A DNA stretch of 64,000 nucleotides from Tunturiibacter gelidiferens (lineage in GTDB: Bacteria; Acidobacteriota; Terriglobia; Terriglobales; Acidobacteriaceae). The position numbers were made by a program, and so were the translations under genes. The notes under the pieces were generated by a model. It ran no database searches and had not been told where the DNA came from. It was given only the letters and a program-made list of their open reading frames with translations. This document shows, one piece after another, positions 1 through 9,372 of this stretch. The DNA is taken from contig NZ_JACHEB010000002.1 of the NCBI RefSeq assembly GCF_014201335.1, positions 372,001 through 436,000 of the forward strand, in the 5' to 3' direction. Numbering within the stretch: position 1 is the first letter of the stretch; each line of letters opens with the position of its first letter.

Positions 1-533
1 AAGACATAATTCCGGCTGTTCTGTTCGGTCTTCGTGCAAGTCGTCTGCACTGTCGGCCGCGCTGCTGCTTGGGTAAGCAAATTGATGGGAAGAAGAAGAT
101 TCGGAATGATCGGCTGGTTGCTGTAGCCAACGCAAACCATATGTATGCCAATGTTCGAAAGTTGAAGGACCTCCCGAAGAAGTGGCTCGATGCTTGCCGC
201 CAGCATCGATGCGTCTGGAGCTGCTTTCGGGTGTGTCGGTCTCGCTGCATTCGCACTGGTTGTATGGCGATCGTTGACTCTCTGTAATGCGTTTGGTGCG
301 ATTGCCCTGGCTGTAACCTGCCGGGCGGCGTTGTCCTATCTACTATAGGCGACCAGAAAGAGCTGATCGCTATGACAGCTGGTAGCTCCTCGCCATCTAA
401 ACAGGAGCAGCGTCCGAATGTTGAGAGTGCGGGCGTGCAGTAGGAATTGACTAAAGAACAGGCGACAGGAAGGCTTAACGGTAACCACGTTTTCGAGGCT
501 CACCTTCCAGCGAACAAAAGCCCTCCAGCGGAG
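1..533. other. no confident gene
   Basis: No recognisable protein or RNA gene lies before the MFS gene. One short hydrophobic frame at 190-348 on the plus strand (52 codons) encodes two possible membrane segments, but it has no clear ribosome binding site and no family I know. It may be a remnant of a membrane-protein gene. Confidence 0.4.
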
Positions 534-1991
534 TCATCCGCCCGGATGAATCGCTTTCTGTTGACTCACGGCCCTACCGTCTTCCTTCTTCAAACTGCCA
601 AAGACAGTCGTCGAAAGGATCGTCAATACTCCCAGCGACAAAAGGGCCTTGTGTAGGCCATCAATCATCAAGGCCGGGTTCGACTGAGAATGCTCTGGAA
701 TGAAAAATGCCGTCGCCAATCCCGCCGTCGCAACCCCGAAGCTGATCGCCATCTGCTGCACCGTGCTGAAGATGGAGTTCGCCGCACTGGTCTCCTCCTC
801 CGTCGTATCCGCGTAGACCAGCGTATTCATGCTCGTGTACTGCAGCGAGCTGTAAGCCCCATACAAAAACGCCAGCGCAACAATCACCCAAATCGGTGTA
901 TGGACTCCAATCGTCGCAAACACAAGAAGCAGCATACCAATGATGATCGTATTTGTGATCAGCACGCTACGGTAGCCGAAGCGCGCCAGAAGGCGAAGTA
1001 TCACCCAATTCACGCCGATCGCCGCCAGTGCCTGCGGCATAAGCAGTAACCCCGACTGAATCGGTGTAAAGCCAAGACCGACCTGGTAGAGAAGCGGCAA
1101 GAGAAACGGCACACCTCCAATTCCCAGCCGCGTAAACAAGCCGCCGCCAACGGCCGCGCGGAAGGTGCGGATCCGGAACAGATTCAGTTGCAGCAACGGA
1201 AACTGAAGCGTCTTTGCATGGATCCAATAACCCGCAAGGAGCGCAAGCGACACTACCAGCAGCCCCGTGATCTCGCGCACGCCCAGCGTATGGTCGCCAA
1301 AGACCTCAAGCACATACGACAGTAGGGCGATGCCCGAGCCAAATAAAATAAGCCCGACAACGTCCAAGGGATGCGTCTTTTTTTCGCGATAGTCCGGCAG
1401 ATACAGATACACCAAGACCAATCCAGCCAACCCGATCGGAATGTTCACAAAAAAGATGAACCGCCAATGAAGATAGGCCACGATCAGGCCGCCGGCGATT
1501 GGCCCAAGCATGGGAGCGACCAGCGCCGGTATCGAGACAAAGCTCATCGCGCGGAGCAGGTCCGACTTAGAGAACGTCCGCACCAGGGTCATCCGTCCCA
1601 CCGGCACCATCATCGATCCGCCCATGCCCTGCAAGATGCGGCACGCGACCAGCGCATCAATATTGGTGGAAATACCGCAGAGAAACGACCCAAACGTGAA
1701 CAACCCAATTGCAGCGGCAAAGACCCGCCGCGTTCCGAACCGGTCCGCCACCCACCCGCTGATTGGAATAAAGACCGCAAGGCTCAGCGTATAGCTAGCC
1801 AACACCGCTTTCATGCTGAGAGGTTTCACATCAAGCGCTGCGGAGATTGCAGGAACAGCCGTATTAAGAATAGTGGTATCCAGCGACTCCATAAAAAACG
1901 CGAACGCTACCAGCCACGGCAGCAGATGCTTACTCGCCTCCGACGGGACCTGTACGGGCGGACCCACAGCCGATAGATTGGAAGGATTCAT
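534..1991 (-). CDS. MFS drug exporter, DHA2 (EmrB/QacA) family
   Basis: This 485-residue inner-membrane protein is predicted to export drugs or other toxic compounds by proton antiport. Visible family signatures are the first-helix motif LDTTILNTAVPAI near residue 38, motif A (GWVADRFGTRR) in the loop after helix 2, motif B (RILQGMGGSMM) and motif C (GPIAGG). The many hydrophobic segments and the length fit the 14-helix DHA2 group. No membrane-fusion partner or regulator is adjacent, so the substrate cannot be told. The ATG at 1991 has only a weak ribosome binding site, but the membrane topology supports this start. Confidence 0.9.
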   Translation of the reverse strand: MNPSNLSAVGPPVQVPSEASKHLLPWLVAFAFFMESLDTTILNTAVPAISAALDVKPLSMKAVLASYTLSLAVFIPISGWVADRFGTRRVFAAAIGLFTFGSFLCGISTNIDALVACRILQGMGGSMMVPVGRMTLVRTFSKSDLLRAMSFVSIPALVAPMLGPIAGGLIVAYLHWRFIFFVNIPIGLAGLVLVYLYLPDYREKKTHPLDVVGLILFGSGIALLSYVLEVFGDHTLGVREITGLLVVSLALLAGYWIHAKTLQFPLLQLNLFRIRTFRAAVGGGLFTRLGIGGVPFLLPLLYQVGLGFTPIQSGLLLMPQALAAIGVNWVILRLLARFGYRSVLITNTIIIGMLLLVFATIGVHTPIWVIVALAFLYGAYSSLQYTSMNTLVYADTTEEETSAANSIFSTVQQMAISFGVATAGLATAFFIPEHSQSNPALMIDGLHKALLSLGVLTILSTTVFGSLKKEDGRAVSQQKAIHPGG

Positions 1992-2203
1992 AAGTGACTA
2001 GGACGACGATCTTTCGCGATGTTCGTGCGATGTCTTTTTCACCATGTTCGATTCAACAAAGTGACCTCTTCATCGTAACTGTTCTCCACCCTCGTCTGTT
2101 CGATCGTCGCGGCGTTGTGCCGTGAATCGGCGCATCGATTGATGGTTCACGAATAGCGATAAGGAAGAACGGACGCGCAAACTCGCCATCCCAAACCTGG
2201 GCC

Positions 2204-3310
2204 TTATTGCGAAGAGAGCCACGAGGTGGCAGCTAGTAGAACCGGATCAGTAGTAGACTCAACGGGCAAGCTGGACGGTTCGGCGAAGGTGACATCAGGC
2301 TCGATGCCGTTGTCGTAGCGTTGATGAGTTCGATCTGCGTCAACGGCGCTGTTGAGGAACAGCGAGGCGCCATCGGGCAACGGTAACATTTCATTGGCGC
2401 TCGAAAGTCCGAAGGTGTGAGTGCCAAAGAAACGTGTGTGTGGACGGCCTGCAAAAGAAACAGCGATAGCTTCGCCGGAACTGATGGTGCCGCTGTCAAT
2501 CAATATTGCTACTGCCGGGAGGTGCGGCAACGAAAGCGGTGCGTCAACAGCGAAGTCATTCATGTTTTTTGTTCCCAGCAGCGCCTCACCGTGTTTGTAC
2601 GACCATTCGGACTGCACGGTGCCGTCAGACGAGACAAATGAGCCGGCAACGCCTTCGCCAAGCACGAAACCAATTCCGGCGAGCATGGGCCACATGTTCC
2701 CTCCTCCATTGCCTCTTAGATCGATCACCCAGCCTTTCGGATGAGCGGCCGAGAGATTAGCGGCGATACTATGTAAGTTGGTCGCATAGGTGTGGAAGTC
2801 AGCGAGGTTGTCGTGCCAGTTGGAGTGCCTGGCGCCACACGCGGGAACAGAAACCCAGGCGAAGGCTCGCTTTCCGAAGTGCACCAGATGCCCATCCGGT
2901 TGCCTGCGGATGCTGAATGGCGAGGGCGGGGGTACTTTTGCTTCCCGAGCCCAAGGGCCGAGGATGGTTCTCCTCGCGGCAGTGTTACGCTTCTTATCTG
3001 CGTCGGAGAGGTCATCAGGCACGCGCAGGAAGCTGTGGTGTTCGCGCAGCTGGGTCAACACGAAGTAGATGCCTGGGTAAGTGTCGATTGAGGTTTGCGC
3101 ACCTTCAGAATGAAGGAAGGCACCCTCTCGAACAGCAGCCCAATCGATCTCCTTGCTATGGAGCGCATTTTGCTGCATCAGATCCAGGGCGTGATTCAGA
3201 TACTCGGCAGCGGGCTTGGAAATCGGTGCTGAGGGAGTTGAGATCTGTGAGAATGCCCAGAAGGAAGCAACGAGGAGAGCAAGGCTAAGCAAACGGTAGG
3301 GAGTGTGCAT
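2204..3310 (-). CDS. S41 family peptidase, exported
   Basis: This 368-residue protein has an N-terminal signal segment (about residues 1-22) and a C-terminal tail-specific protease domain of family S41. The core VIDLRGNGGG near residue 195 and DSGTISSGEA near residue 270, which carries the likely nucleophilic serine, are diagnostic. The following segment reads THTFGLSSANE and then LPDGASLFL. It therefore lacks the FGKG lysine of classical CtpA/Prc and matches the other S41 branch, which has a TxGxxxxN motif. No PDZ domain is evident. It probably cleaves peptides in the periplasm. It stands alone, with about 210-250 bp of non-coding DNA on either side. Confidence 0.85.
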   Translation of the reverse strand: MHTPYRLLSLALLVASFWAFSQISTPSAPISKPAAEYLNHALDLMQQNALHSKEIDWAAVREGAFLHSEGAQTSIDTYPGIYFVLTQLREHHSFLRVPDDLSDADKKRNTAARRTILGPWAREAKVPPPSPFSIRRQPDGHLVHFGKRAFAWVSVPACGARHSNWHDNLADFHTYATNLHSIAANLSAAHPKGWVIDLRGNGGGNMWPMLAGIGFVLGEGVAGSFVSSDGTVQSEWSYKHGEALLGTKNMNDFAVDAPLSLPHLPAVAILIDSGTISSGEAIAVSFAGRPHTRFFGTHTFGLSSANEMLPLPDGASLFLNSAVDADRTHQRYDNGIEPDVTFAEPSSLPVESTTDPVLLAATSWLSSQ

Positions 3311-3554
3311 GGTAGCCGCGTGACGATTCTAAGCCCTTATAGCCAAATAAAACGCTAATTTGTATTGAGCAACGTTATTTCCAGTATTCTGCTTCGGCCT
3401 CGGAGAAGCTTCCATGCACATTTGCGAAGTTCATCCACTCGTGTGTACTCTTCGAAGAGGCTGACCCACGCGTCCTATGACCCAGGAAAGTTTTGCTTTG
3501 TCGAAGGTCTTGTCCAGCCGCCAGTTCCAGTGCCCTTACCGCTCAGGCATAGCA

Positions 3555-4628
3555 TTAGGCCAAAAAGCCGACTGCTAAGATGGCGATCACAATGAGATAG
3601 GTCAGCGGATATGCCCATCGTCCCATGGTATGCAGCTTCACTGCCAGCTTTCGCTTCCCCTGCTTTTGCAGAAGAAACACACCCAATATCTCGAAGATGC
3701 AAAGAAAGCAAAGCGTAAAGCTGGCCAGGAAGATCGCATCCAGAAATGAGACGTAGCCGATGCGCGGCAGATCGCGCGCAATCGTAAATTCGAATGCCAC
3801 CATTGACAGCATCATGGTCATCGGGATCTTTAACAGCCAGTCAAACATCTCTGCGTCGATCCAGAACACCACGCCTGGAATGAGCGCCAGCATCATAAGA
3901 GGCACGATGATCTTCCAGATGTAGAAGCCTGATCGCCGCTTCATCGGAATCTGAAACACGGCCTCGTTTGTCGACGGCAGATTGAGTCCCCCTTTTACCC
4001 TGTCTACCGTGTACTTCACTTCCCCAGAGCTCCAGCCTGAGAGTTCCGTGTCCCGGTCGCGACTTATCCCGGTCGAAGGCAAAGGCTGAGGAGCAAAGCG
4101 AACGTCTTCATCCGAAGTGAAGAAGGTGTGAAATTCAAGCCGAAGTAATTGTGTATCGAAAGGGAACCTTCGAAAGTCGAAGTTGTTCGATACGATCGAA
4201 TCGAAGCGCTCCACGTATGTGACTAAACCATCTTGATCGGCAGTAAGCCAATACTGCATTGCCTTGTGTGAGATCGTATTCGCCGATTCGATGGATGGAG
4301 CCCAGATATCACCCAATCGATAAACTCTCTTCTTCTGATCCGTTGCAGCGATTGGCAAAGCAAGCCTGGGATCTTTCCATTTCGCGGTAAGGTAGCCGCT
4401 AACCTCGAACGTCTCTTTCGTCTCATCGATGGCCACAAAATTCGTGACATAGAGCGCAACGGCCACTTCAACCGACTGGCCACCAAGCGACGGAGGCTGA
4501 AGCAGCTCGACGTTCTCTGCTTTCTGTTTATCCGAGGGGTCCTTCTTAGTCGCAGCGCCCACAGTCAGCGTCGCCAGACACGACAGCATCGCTACGTAGA
4601 TTATGTTTCGCCAAAAGAAGATTCGCAT
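3555..4628 (-). CDS. pentameric ligand-gated ion channel homologue (Cys-loop superfamily, GLIC/ELIC-like)
   Basis: This 357-residue protein is a prokaryotic relative of nicotinic and GABA receptors. After a signal peptide comes a beta-rich ligand-binding domain containing the superfamily hallmark FPFDTQ (about residues 155-160). The flanking loop has no cysteine pair, as in other bacterial members. Four membrane helices follow: M1 with its proline (WKIIVPLMM, about 237-258), pore-lining M2 (about 269-285), the M2-M3 loop LPRIGYVSFLD, M3 (about 297-321) and M4 at the C-terminus, with a very short M3-M4 loop. The start was set at the ATG at 4628, which follows GGAA. A GTG 42 bp upstream is possible but weaker. 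The ligand and ion selectivity are unknown. Confidence 0.9.
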   Translation of the reverse strand: MRIFFWRNIIYVAMLSCLATLTVGAATKKDPSDKQKAENVELLQPPSLGGQSVEVAVALYVTNFVAIDETKETFEVSGYLTAKWKDPRLALPIAATDQKKRVYRLGDIWAPSIESANTISHKAMQYWLTADQDGLVTYVERFDSIVSNNFDFRRFPFDTQLLRLEFHTFFTSDEDVRFAPQPLPSTGISRDRDTELSGWSSGEVKYTVDRVKGGLNLPSTNEAVFQIPMKRRSGFYIWKIIVPLMMLALIPGVVFWIDAEMFDWLLKIPMTMMLSMVAFEFTIARDLPRIGYVSFLDAIFLASFTLCFLCIFEILGVFLLQKQGKRKLAVKLHTMGRWAYPLTYLIVIAILAVGFLA

Positions 4629-5091
4629 GCGATCAGTTCCGATAGCAGAGGAAAAGCTTATACCATTCACAATTCGGCATGACGAAACCGGCCTTTCGCC
4701 CTCTGAATGGCTTTAGCGCGACTGAGCGAGCTGACTACCCCATAGCGTGATTCATTTGAACTATCCCATTGCTGTTTCGTCCCGGCCTTTTTTCCTGCGA
4801 AGAAGCGACTTGGGCCGCTAGACGAACTGGCTCGCGCGTGCTATTGACCAACGCGATGTTCAAGATTATGCTGTCGCTATGCGCATCCTCAATGTGCTTC
4901 ATTGTTGTCGCTCGTCGCAGGGTGTTCCTGTCGAGTTGAGTGGCGTTCGTTGTTGTTGCTAGCCTCTCCTCATAGCTCTCATCAGGCAAGTCTTTTGACC
5001 GCACCACCCTTTTGCTAAAAGGCGTGGCGTTGCGTCTGTTCCGCGTTGACTCGTCTGCATAACGGCAGCACATTCTCAGGAAAACCGTCTC
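4629..5091. other. intergenic, no gene seen
   Basis: This gap of about 460 bp lies between the divergent ion-channel gene and the TonB receptor remnant. A 136-codon open frame on the minus strand (4735-5145) has an atypical amino-acid mix, no ribosome binding site and no family resemblance, and I regard it as chance. The gap presumably holds the promoters of both flanking genes. Confidence 0.4.
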
Positions 5092-5936
5092 ATGGCTTCC
5101 TATCAAAAGCAAGGACTCACGTCTTAACGTACATCGGCTTTCCACTCTATTCGTGGTTCTGCTTGCGCTGAATCTGCCGGCAATCGCGCAGACCTATTGT
5201 GGTGGAGTCCGCGGCTCCATTACAGATCCCGGAGGTGCTTCTGTTGCGGGCGCTTCCATCACGCTGACAGACGAGAGTACACATCAGACACGCAACACAA
5301 CTTCAGATAGCGCTGGGACCTACGCTTTCAGTGCTCTAAAGCCGTCGATATATGGCCTTCAAGTTACAGCAGGAGGATTCGGTCCTGCGGGGTGCGCCAC
5401 ATCGTCCTGGAAGCACAGGATTTTTGACACTCGATATTTCGCTTGCCCTGGGTACAGCAAATAGCGTCGTCCAAGTATCTGCAGATGCTCCGCTGGTAGA
5501 CTCGTCGACCGCATCCGTGAGCACGGACCTGGACCAGCGGTGGCTTGAAGATCTACCCGTTCTGGGCCGCAATCCATACATTACTGCAAAGCTTTCCGGG
5601 GTTTTCGTGAATACGGGTAACCCGCAATTTATCCGCTTCGCGGACCAGAACGGTACGTCAACGACATCGGTTGCGGGTGGGCCCGTCGCTGCAAATCTTT
5701 ACCTCGTCGATGGCGTACCAATCACGGACCCAAACAATCGCCCCATCGTGATTCCGACGAGCGTTTTGATTCGCGACAGGCTGAATATCCAGTTCCGCGC
5801 GCAGACCTTCAACACTTTCAATACACCTTTGTTTGCGGGCCCAAACACCGCGTTCGGAAGCGCAAACTTCGGTGCAATTACGGCGCAGGCCAACTTCCCA
5901 CGCTACCTTCAGCTTGGTCTCCATATAACTTATTGA
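5092..5936 (+). pseudogene. remnant of an Oar-type TonB-dependent receptor, frameshifted and internally deleted
   Basis: An export signal (VVLLALNLPAIAQ) is followed by a carboxypeptidase-regulatory-like domain (GSITDPGGASVAGASITLT) and the start of the TonB plug (ADAPLVDSSTASVST, DGVPITDPNNRP). The sequence then jumps to the last strands of the barrel (RDRLNIQFRAQTFN to GLHITY). Intact receptors of this type have about 1000-1200 residues, so most of the barrel is missing. The reading frame also changes near 5395 and 5430. Each shift would be repaired by one extra base in a G-run or a T-run. A likely original ATG at 5092 follows CAGGA, but that frame stops after 11 codons, so the start region is damaged too. 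It is non-functional as a receptor because of the deletion. Confidence 0.85.
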
Positions 5937-5969
5937 CTCAGCTACGGCACTTATTAGTAGAGGAAAAAA

Positions 5970-7091
5970 ATGCAATCAGTGCTCACTCGCAGGTCTCTTC
6001 TAAAGAACTCCAGTCTCGCCTTAGGGGCGAGTTTCCTTCCGACGTCGGCGATCGCGACCCCGATACCCGGAGAAATGATCCACCTCAACCTGAACGAAAA
6101 TGCATTTGGTCCGTCACCGAACGTCGACATTGCTTTGAGAAATGAGCTGCCGCGCCTCTCCCGTTACGCTGATGTGACGGCTGCCCACACATTCGTAGAA
6201 CAGATCGCAGTTTACGAACGAGTGCCCGTGGAACAAGTGGTGCTAGGAGAGATCCTGGGAGAACTGGGTCTCTATTTCGGAAGCGAGAAAGGTTCTGGCG
6301 GTGAATTTCTATAGTCAACACCTGGATACCTTGCGCTCATCAACGGCGCCTCACGGGTCGGAGGAGTTGGAGTAGGCGTGCCTCTGAACGAAAAGTATGA
6401 AAATGATTTGCCGACATTGGCGGCAAAGGTAAACGACAAGACGCGAGCCCTCTACCTAATAAACCCCCACAACCCTACAGGCACCGTAAGCGAAGACAAT
6501 GCATTCAAGAAGTTTCTTCGCGACGTTTCTCAACGTGCTCCAGTAATCGTTGATGAAGCTTACCTTGAATACACTCCAGATTTCGAAACCCGTTCAGCCG
6601 CATCTTTGACTCGTGATGGCGCGAATGTCCTCGTCTTTCGCACCTTCGATAAGATTCATGGACTTGCTGGACTTCCCATCGGCTACACTCTTGTTCCGCG
6701 TGAGCTTGCCGCCACTCTGCGCAAACAGGGAATCGGGGATGCAGAGTCTCTCGGACGTCTCAATATAGCCGCGGCCTCAGCTGCTCTTGCAGACACATCC
6801 CACGTCCGCCGGACTCGATCCATAACCGTCGCTGAACGAGCCAAATGGATCTACACTCTGGATGAGCTTGAGTTACCCCATACAAACTCTCAAACCAATT
6901 TCATCTTCTTCAACTCTGGTCATCCACAATCTGAACTCGCAGCTGCAATGCGTGCTCGCGGGATCGATATTGGCCGAAGTTTTCCCCCCTATTCCAATTG
7001 GGCCCGCATCACGATTGGAAAAGTCGATGAGAATTCCTTTGCTCAACAGCAGCTACGTCAGGTGTTGAATGAGCTATCGTCGCGTTCCTAA
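5970..7091 (+). pseudogene. Tat-exported PLP aminotransferase (histidinol-phosphate aminotransferase-like) interrupted by in-frame TAG
   Basis: The frame starts with a twin-arginine signal (RRSLLKNSSLALGA) and encodes a fold-type I aminotransferase related to HisC. It has LNLNENAFGPS near the N-terminus, NPHNPTGT, VDEAYLEYT, and RTFDKIHGLAGLPIGY with the PLP-binding lysine. A single TAG at 6312-6314 interrupts it. Reading continues in the same frame with STPGY, and the missing residue is most likely tyrosine (TAC or TAT changed to TAG). Everything else is intact across 373 codons. It could be a young pseudogene, a base-call error or, less likely, a read-through gene. A GTG at 6378 might restart a C-terminal piece, but that piece would lack the N-terminal arm. 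It lies 33 bp after the TonB receptor remnant. Confidence 0.85.
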
Positions 7092-7241
7092 AATCTACCG
7101 CTGAAGGCAGGTCTTCCCTTCGTTGCCGATCCACCATCCGCTCACGCTACCTATCGTCAGTCCGTCTACACTACAAGTGCGGCCAACCCGCCGGGCCTCC
7201 TCCGACCCGGTCCGCGCCAGGACGCATGAGGACCGCCCACG

Positions 7242-7937
7242 ATGCAGCAGCCCCTCCACAGCGGAGTTTCCATTGCGATCGCTCCCCGCTTCTATATCAC
7301 CGGGCGCCAGCCGCTAAGCCCCGTCGCCATCCTGTTGGCTATCGTAGCCGCCGTCGGTGCGCTCATCTCGGTGGTCTATGCTTTGGCCCACACCGGACAT
7401 TCTCATCTCTCCTCCGGCAGCTCAGGACGTTCCGCTAACGCTGCAACGGAGGCAGCCTCGGCAGCCGACGAGAAAGACGATCCATCCCAGATCGACACCA
7501 TCGTACTCGGCGATCCCGCGGACGCTCCTGTGCCCGCGCGCCGGGGAGACCACGTCAGCCCCGTTCATCCCACCATCCTCGTTCGTCTGCCCCGCTTCGG
7601 CGACCAGGTGGGCCTCATCCCCGACACTCCGGCCGGCCGCCTCCTCTACGATTGGCTTGCCGCCTTCAACCAAGCAAGTTACCCCGCACTGGGCAACGCC
7701 CTTCCGAATGTCGCACTCGCCTCCGCGGTCGCTGCACAGATTGAACTACGGCAGCAGACCGGCGGCTTCAATCTGCTGTCTGCCAAAGAGGTTCAGCCGG
7801 GCATCCTCGTCTTCCGACTACGCGACCAGACCACCTCGCGGACCGAGGTTCTGGGCACCCTTCAGGTGCGTCCGAACTCCAACCCCACAGCCATCGCGAG
7901 CTTCAGCCTTCGCGCCGTGAGTCTGCCGGAACACTGA
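7242..7937 (+). CDS. hypothetical single-pass membrane protein with NTF2-like domain
   Basis: This 231-residue protein has a basic N-terminus, one membrane helix (about residues 27-48) and a low-complexity linker. A C-terminal stretch starting near DTPAGRLLYDWLAAFNQ resembles the NTF2/SnoaL-like domain that precedes S41 peptidases or beta-lactamases in other acidobacterial proteins. It has no peptidase of its own. It could be a stand-alone accessory protein or the detached front of such an enzyme. The start ATG at 7242 is the only one placed well before the membrane helix. Function unknown. Confidence 0.55.
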   Translation: MQQPLHSGVSIAIAPRFYITGRQPLSPVAILLAIVAAVGALISVVYALAHTGHSHLSSGSSGRSANAATEAASAADEKDDPSQIDTIVLGDPADAPVPARRGDHVSPVHPTILVRLPRFGDQVGLIPDTPAGRLLYDWLAAFNQASYPALGNALPNVALASAVAAQIELRQQTGGFNLLSAKEVQPGILVFRLRDQTTSRTEVLGTLQVRPNSNPTAIASFSLRAVSLPEH

Positions 7938-8034
7938 AGCGATCCATCGGTCCCAACGCTGCCGACAACTGGTAACAGCGGCATTTGTCCAGGTTGTTCC
8001 TAACGTGAATCGCGAACCGGTGTGACCCTGCTGC

Positions 8035-8633
8035 CTACTTCATCTCCGCCACATAGGCGGGGTTCAGCGTCCCGAGGCGCGCCGCGATCGGTAACAGGGT
8101 CGGATAGAACTGCACGAAGGTCGTGTCCGCTGCTCCATGGGCCTCGTGGCAGGCATAACAGGCCGCCGTGTAAAGGATCTGTTTGGCAGGCGTCGCGCCC
8201 TGGATCTCGAAAAAGCCCCAGCCGCCCTTAAAACGCGCTGTGTCCTTCACGTGGGCTTCGAGACCCATGATCTCGTCGGTCTGAAACAGTCCCAGGCGGT
8301 TGATCGAACCCTTCGACTTTGCCCCTCGGTTCTCAAGCAGGAGGACGGTCTTATCGGGCCAGACGCCGGTGCGCTTGAATGCGGCGTAAGGGTGGGCAGG
8401 GCGAATACATTGTCGAATATATGGGCGTCGGCCACGGCAGGATGTTCACTGTAGCTCATGTCCACGCCGGCACTCAGGAACACCCAGTCGCGGTAGTCTT
8501 TCGGCACCATCAACCGGCCGTCCGCGTCGTACCTCGGTGCGTCCGGGTTCGCCGGCGCGTTGCCCGCTGCGTAGAGAAAGAGGGTTGCGGCTAATGCGGT
8601 GATGGCGGTGAGCGGGTTAGGCGAAAGGCGCAT
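8035..8633 (-). pseudogene. cytochrome P460 family protein, one-base frameshift
   Basis: The first frame (8633 to about 8390) gives a signal peptide and the P460 start PKDYRDWVFLSAGVDMSY. The second frame (about 8390 to 8035) gives HPYAAFKRTGVWPDKTVLLLE and the heme site CYACH near the C-terminus. The two join exactly if one C is added to the CCC run near 8390, so CTG-CCC-CAC replaces CTG-CCC-AC. The joined product has about 199 residues, normal for periplasmic P460 mono-heme proteins, which in some bacteria oxidise hydroxylamine or detoxify nitrogen species. It may be a real frameshift or a homopolymer error. Confidence 0.85.
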
Positions 8634-8769
8634 TCTGAGGCTCCTGGAAGATGCTGTTGGTGGCCGAAGCGACGGCGTTGATCGCTCGGGTGATGCCGAA
8701 CCGGCCTTCGAAGGCCCTGCGGACGCCGTCGCTGAGCGTACGGCGTCGTGAGCAGTACGCGCGATTATT
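8617..8769 (-). pseudogene. C-terminal remnant of an unidentified gene upstream of the P460 gene
   Basis: Fifty codons read cleanly into a TAA at 8617-8619 and end in FEGRFGITRAINAVASATNS followed by IFQEPQNAPFA. The end overlaps the start of the P460 frame by 17 bp, an arrangement typical of translationally coupled genes. Two consecutive TGA codons (8770-8775) close the frame upstream, and no related coding continues. It looks like the tail of a lost operon partner, but I cannot name the family. Confidence 0.35.
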
Positions 8770-9372
8770 TCATCAGGTATGGTCCTCGAACCTCCTCCAG
8801 CAAAGACAATCTGACTCTCAAGAATTTTAGACAGTACTCGTCATGCTCAGGAACGACGTGGAGCAACGCATGGTATTGCCTGCCGCTTTGCAATGACGAT
8901 CGCTAACTCGCCCAGAAGGCATTTTGTCCAAAAATAATGATCAGACCGCGCTTGTCTGAGTTGCCGATCATCGTCCAGGGTTGAGTGACGCGTTTAGCGA
9001 TACTGATCAATCCACGCCTACGCCTCAGGTCGTGGATTGAAAAATAACCTTCAAGGTATGGATATGGTGCTATCATGGCCATCTTCAAACAAGGGAAACT
9101 CTGAACTGGTGGCAAAATCTTGATGTCCGGGAGAAAGGGCTGTGATGCGAGGATCGAACTCCCACTTTCCATCTTTGCTGTTTCCTAATCACCATTGCTT
9201 CTACAGCTGCTCCTCGAAGAACGAGAGGCGGTCAGCTGGGGCTCCTGAACTTCGGGACTAATGTGTAACCGCTACAGGATGCACTCTCGCAGCGAGTCTT
9301 TGAGCGCAACGAGACATAAGGCAGAAGCAGTACCAAGACAGCGAAATTGCTCCAGTTTTCTGGAGGGACAGA
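8770..9372. other. intergenic, no gene seen
   Basis: About 600 bp upstream of the efflux operon hold no convincing coding frame. An 89-codon frame on the minus strand (8903-9172) lacks a ribosome binding site and family resemblance. A tRNA T-arm-like string near 9148-9166 has no matching acceptor or anticodon arm. The promoter of the efflux operon is probably here. Confidence 0.4.

Noticed and set aside
4735..5145. 136-codon frame on the minus strand
   Set aside because: It has odd amino-acid composition, no ribosome binding site and no family likeness, and it runs into the start region of the TonB remnant.
7357..7920. Alternative 187-codon frame overlapping the 7242-7937 gene
   Set aside because: The overlapping frame is Ser/Pro/Arg-rich shadow sequence, whereas the 231-residue frame has a membrane helix and a domain-like C-terminus.
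9148..9166. tRNA T-arm-like string on the minus strand (GGGAGTTCGATCCTCGC)
   Set aside because: No matching acceptor stem, D-arm or anticodon arm is found at the proper distances, and the arm itself has a mismatch.
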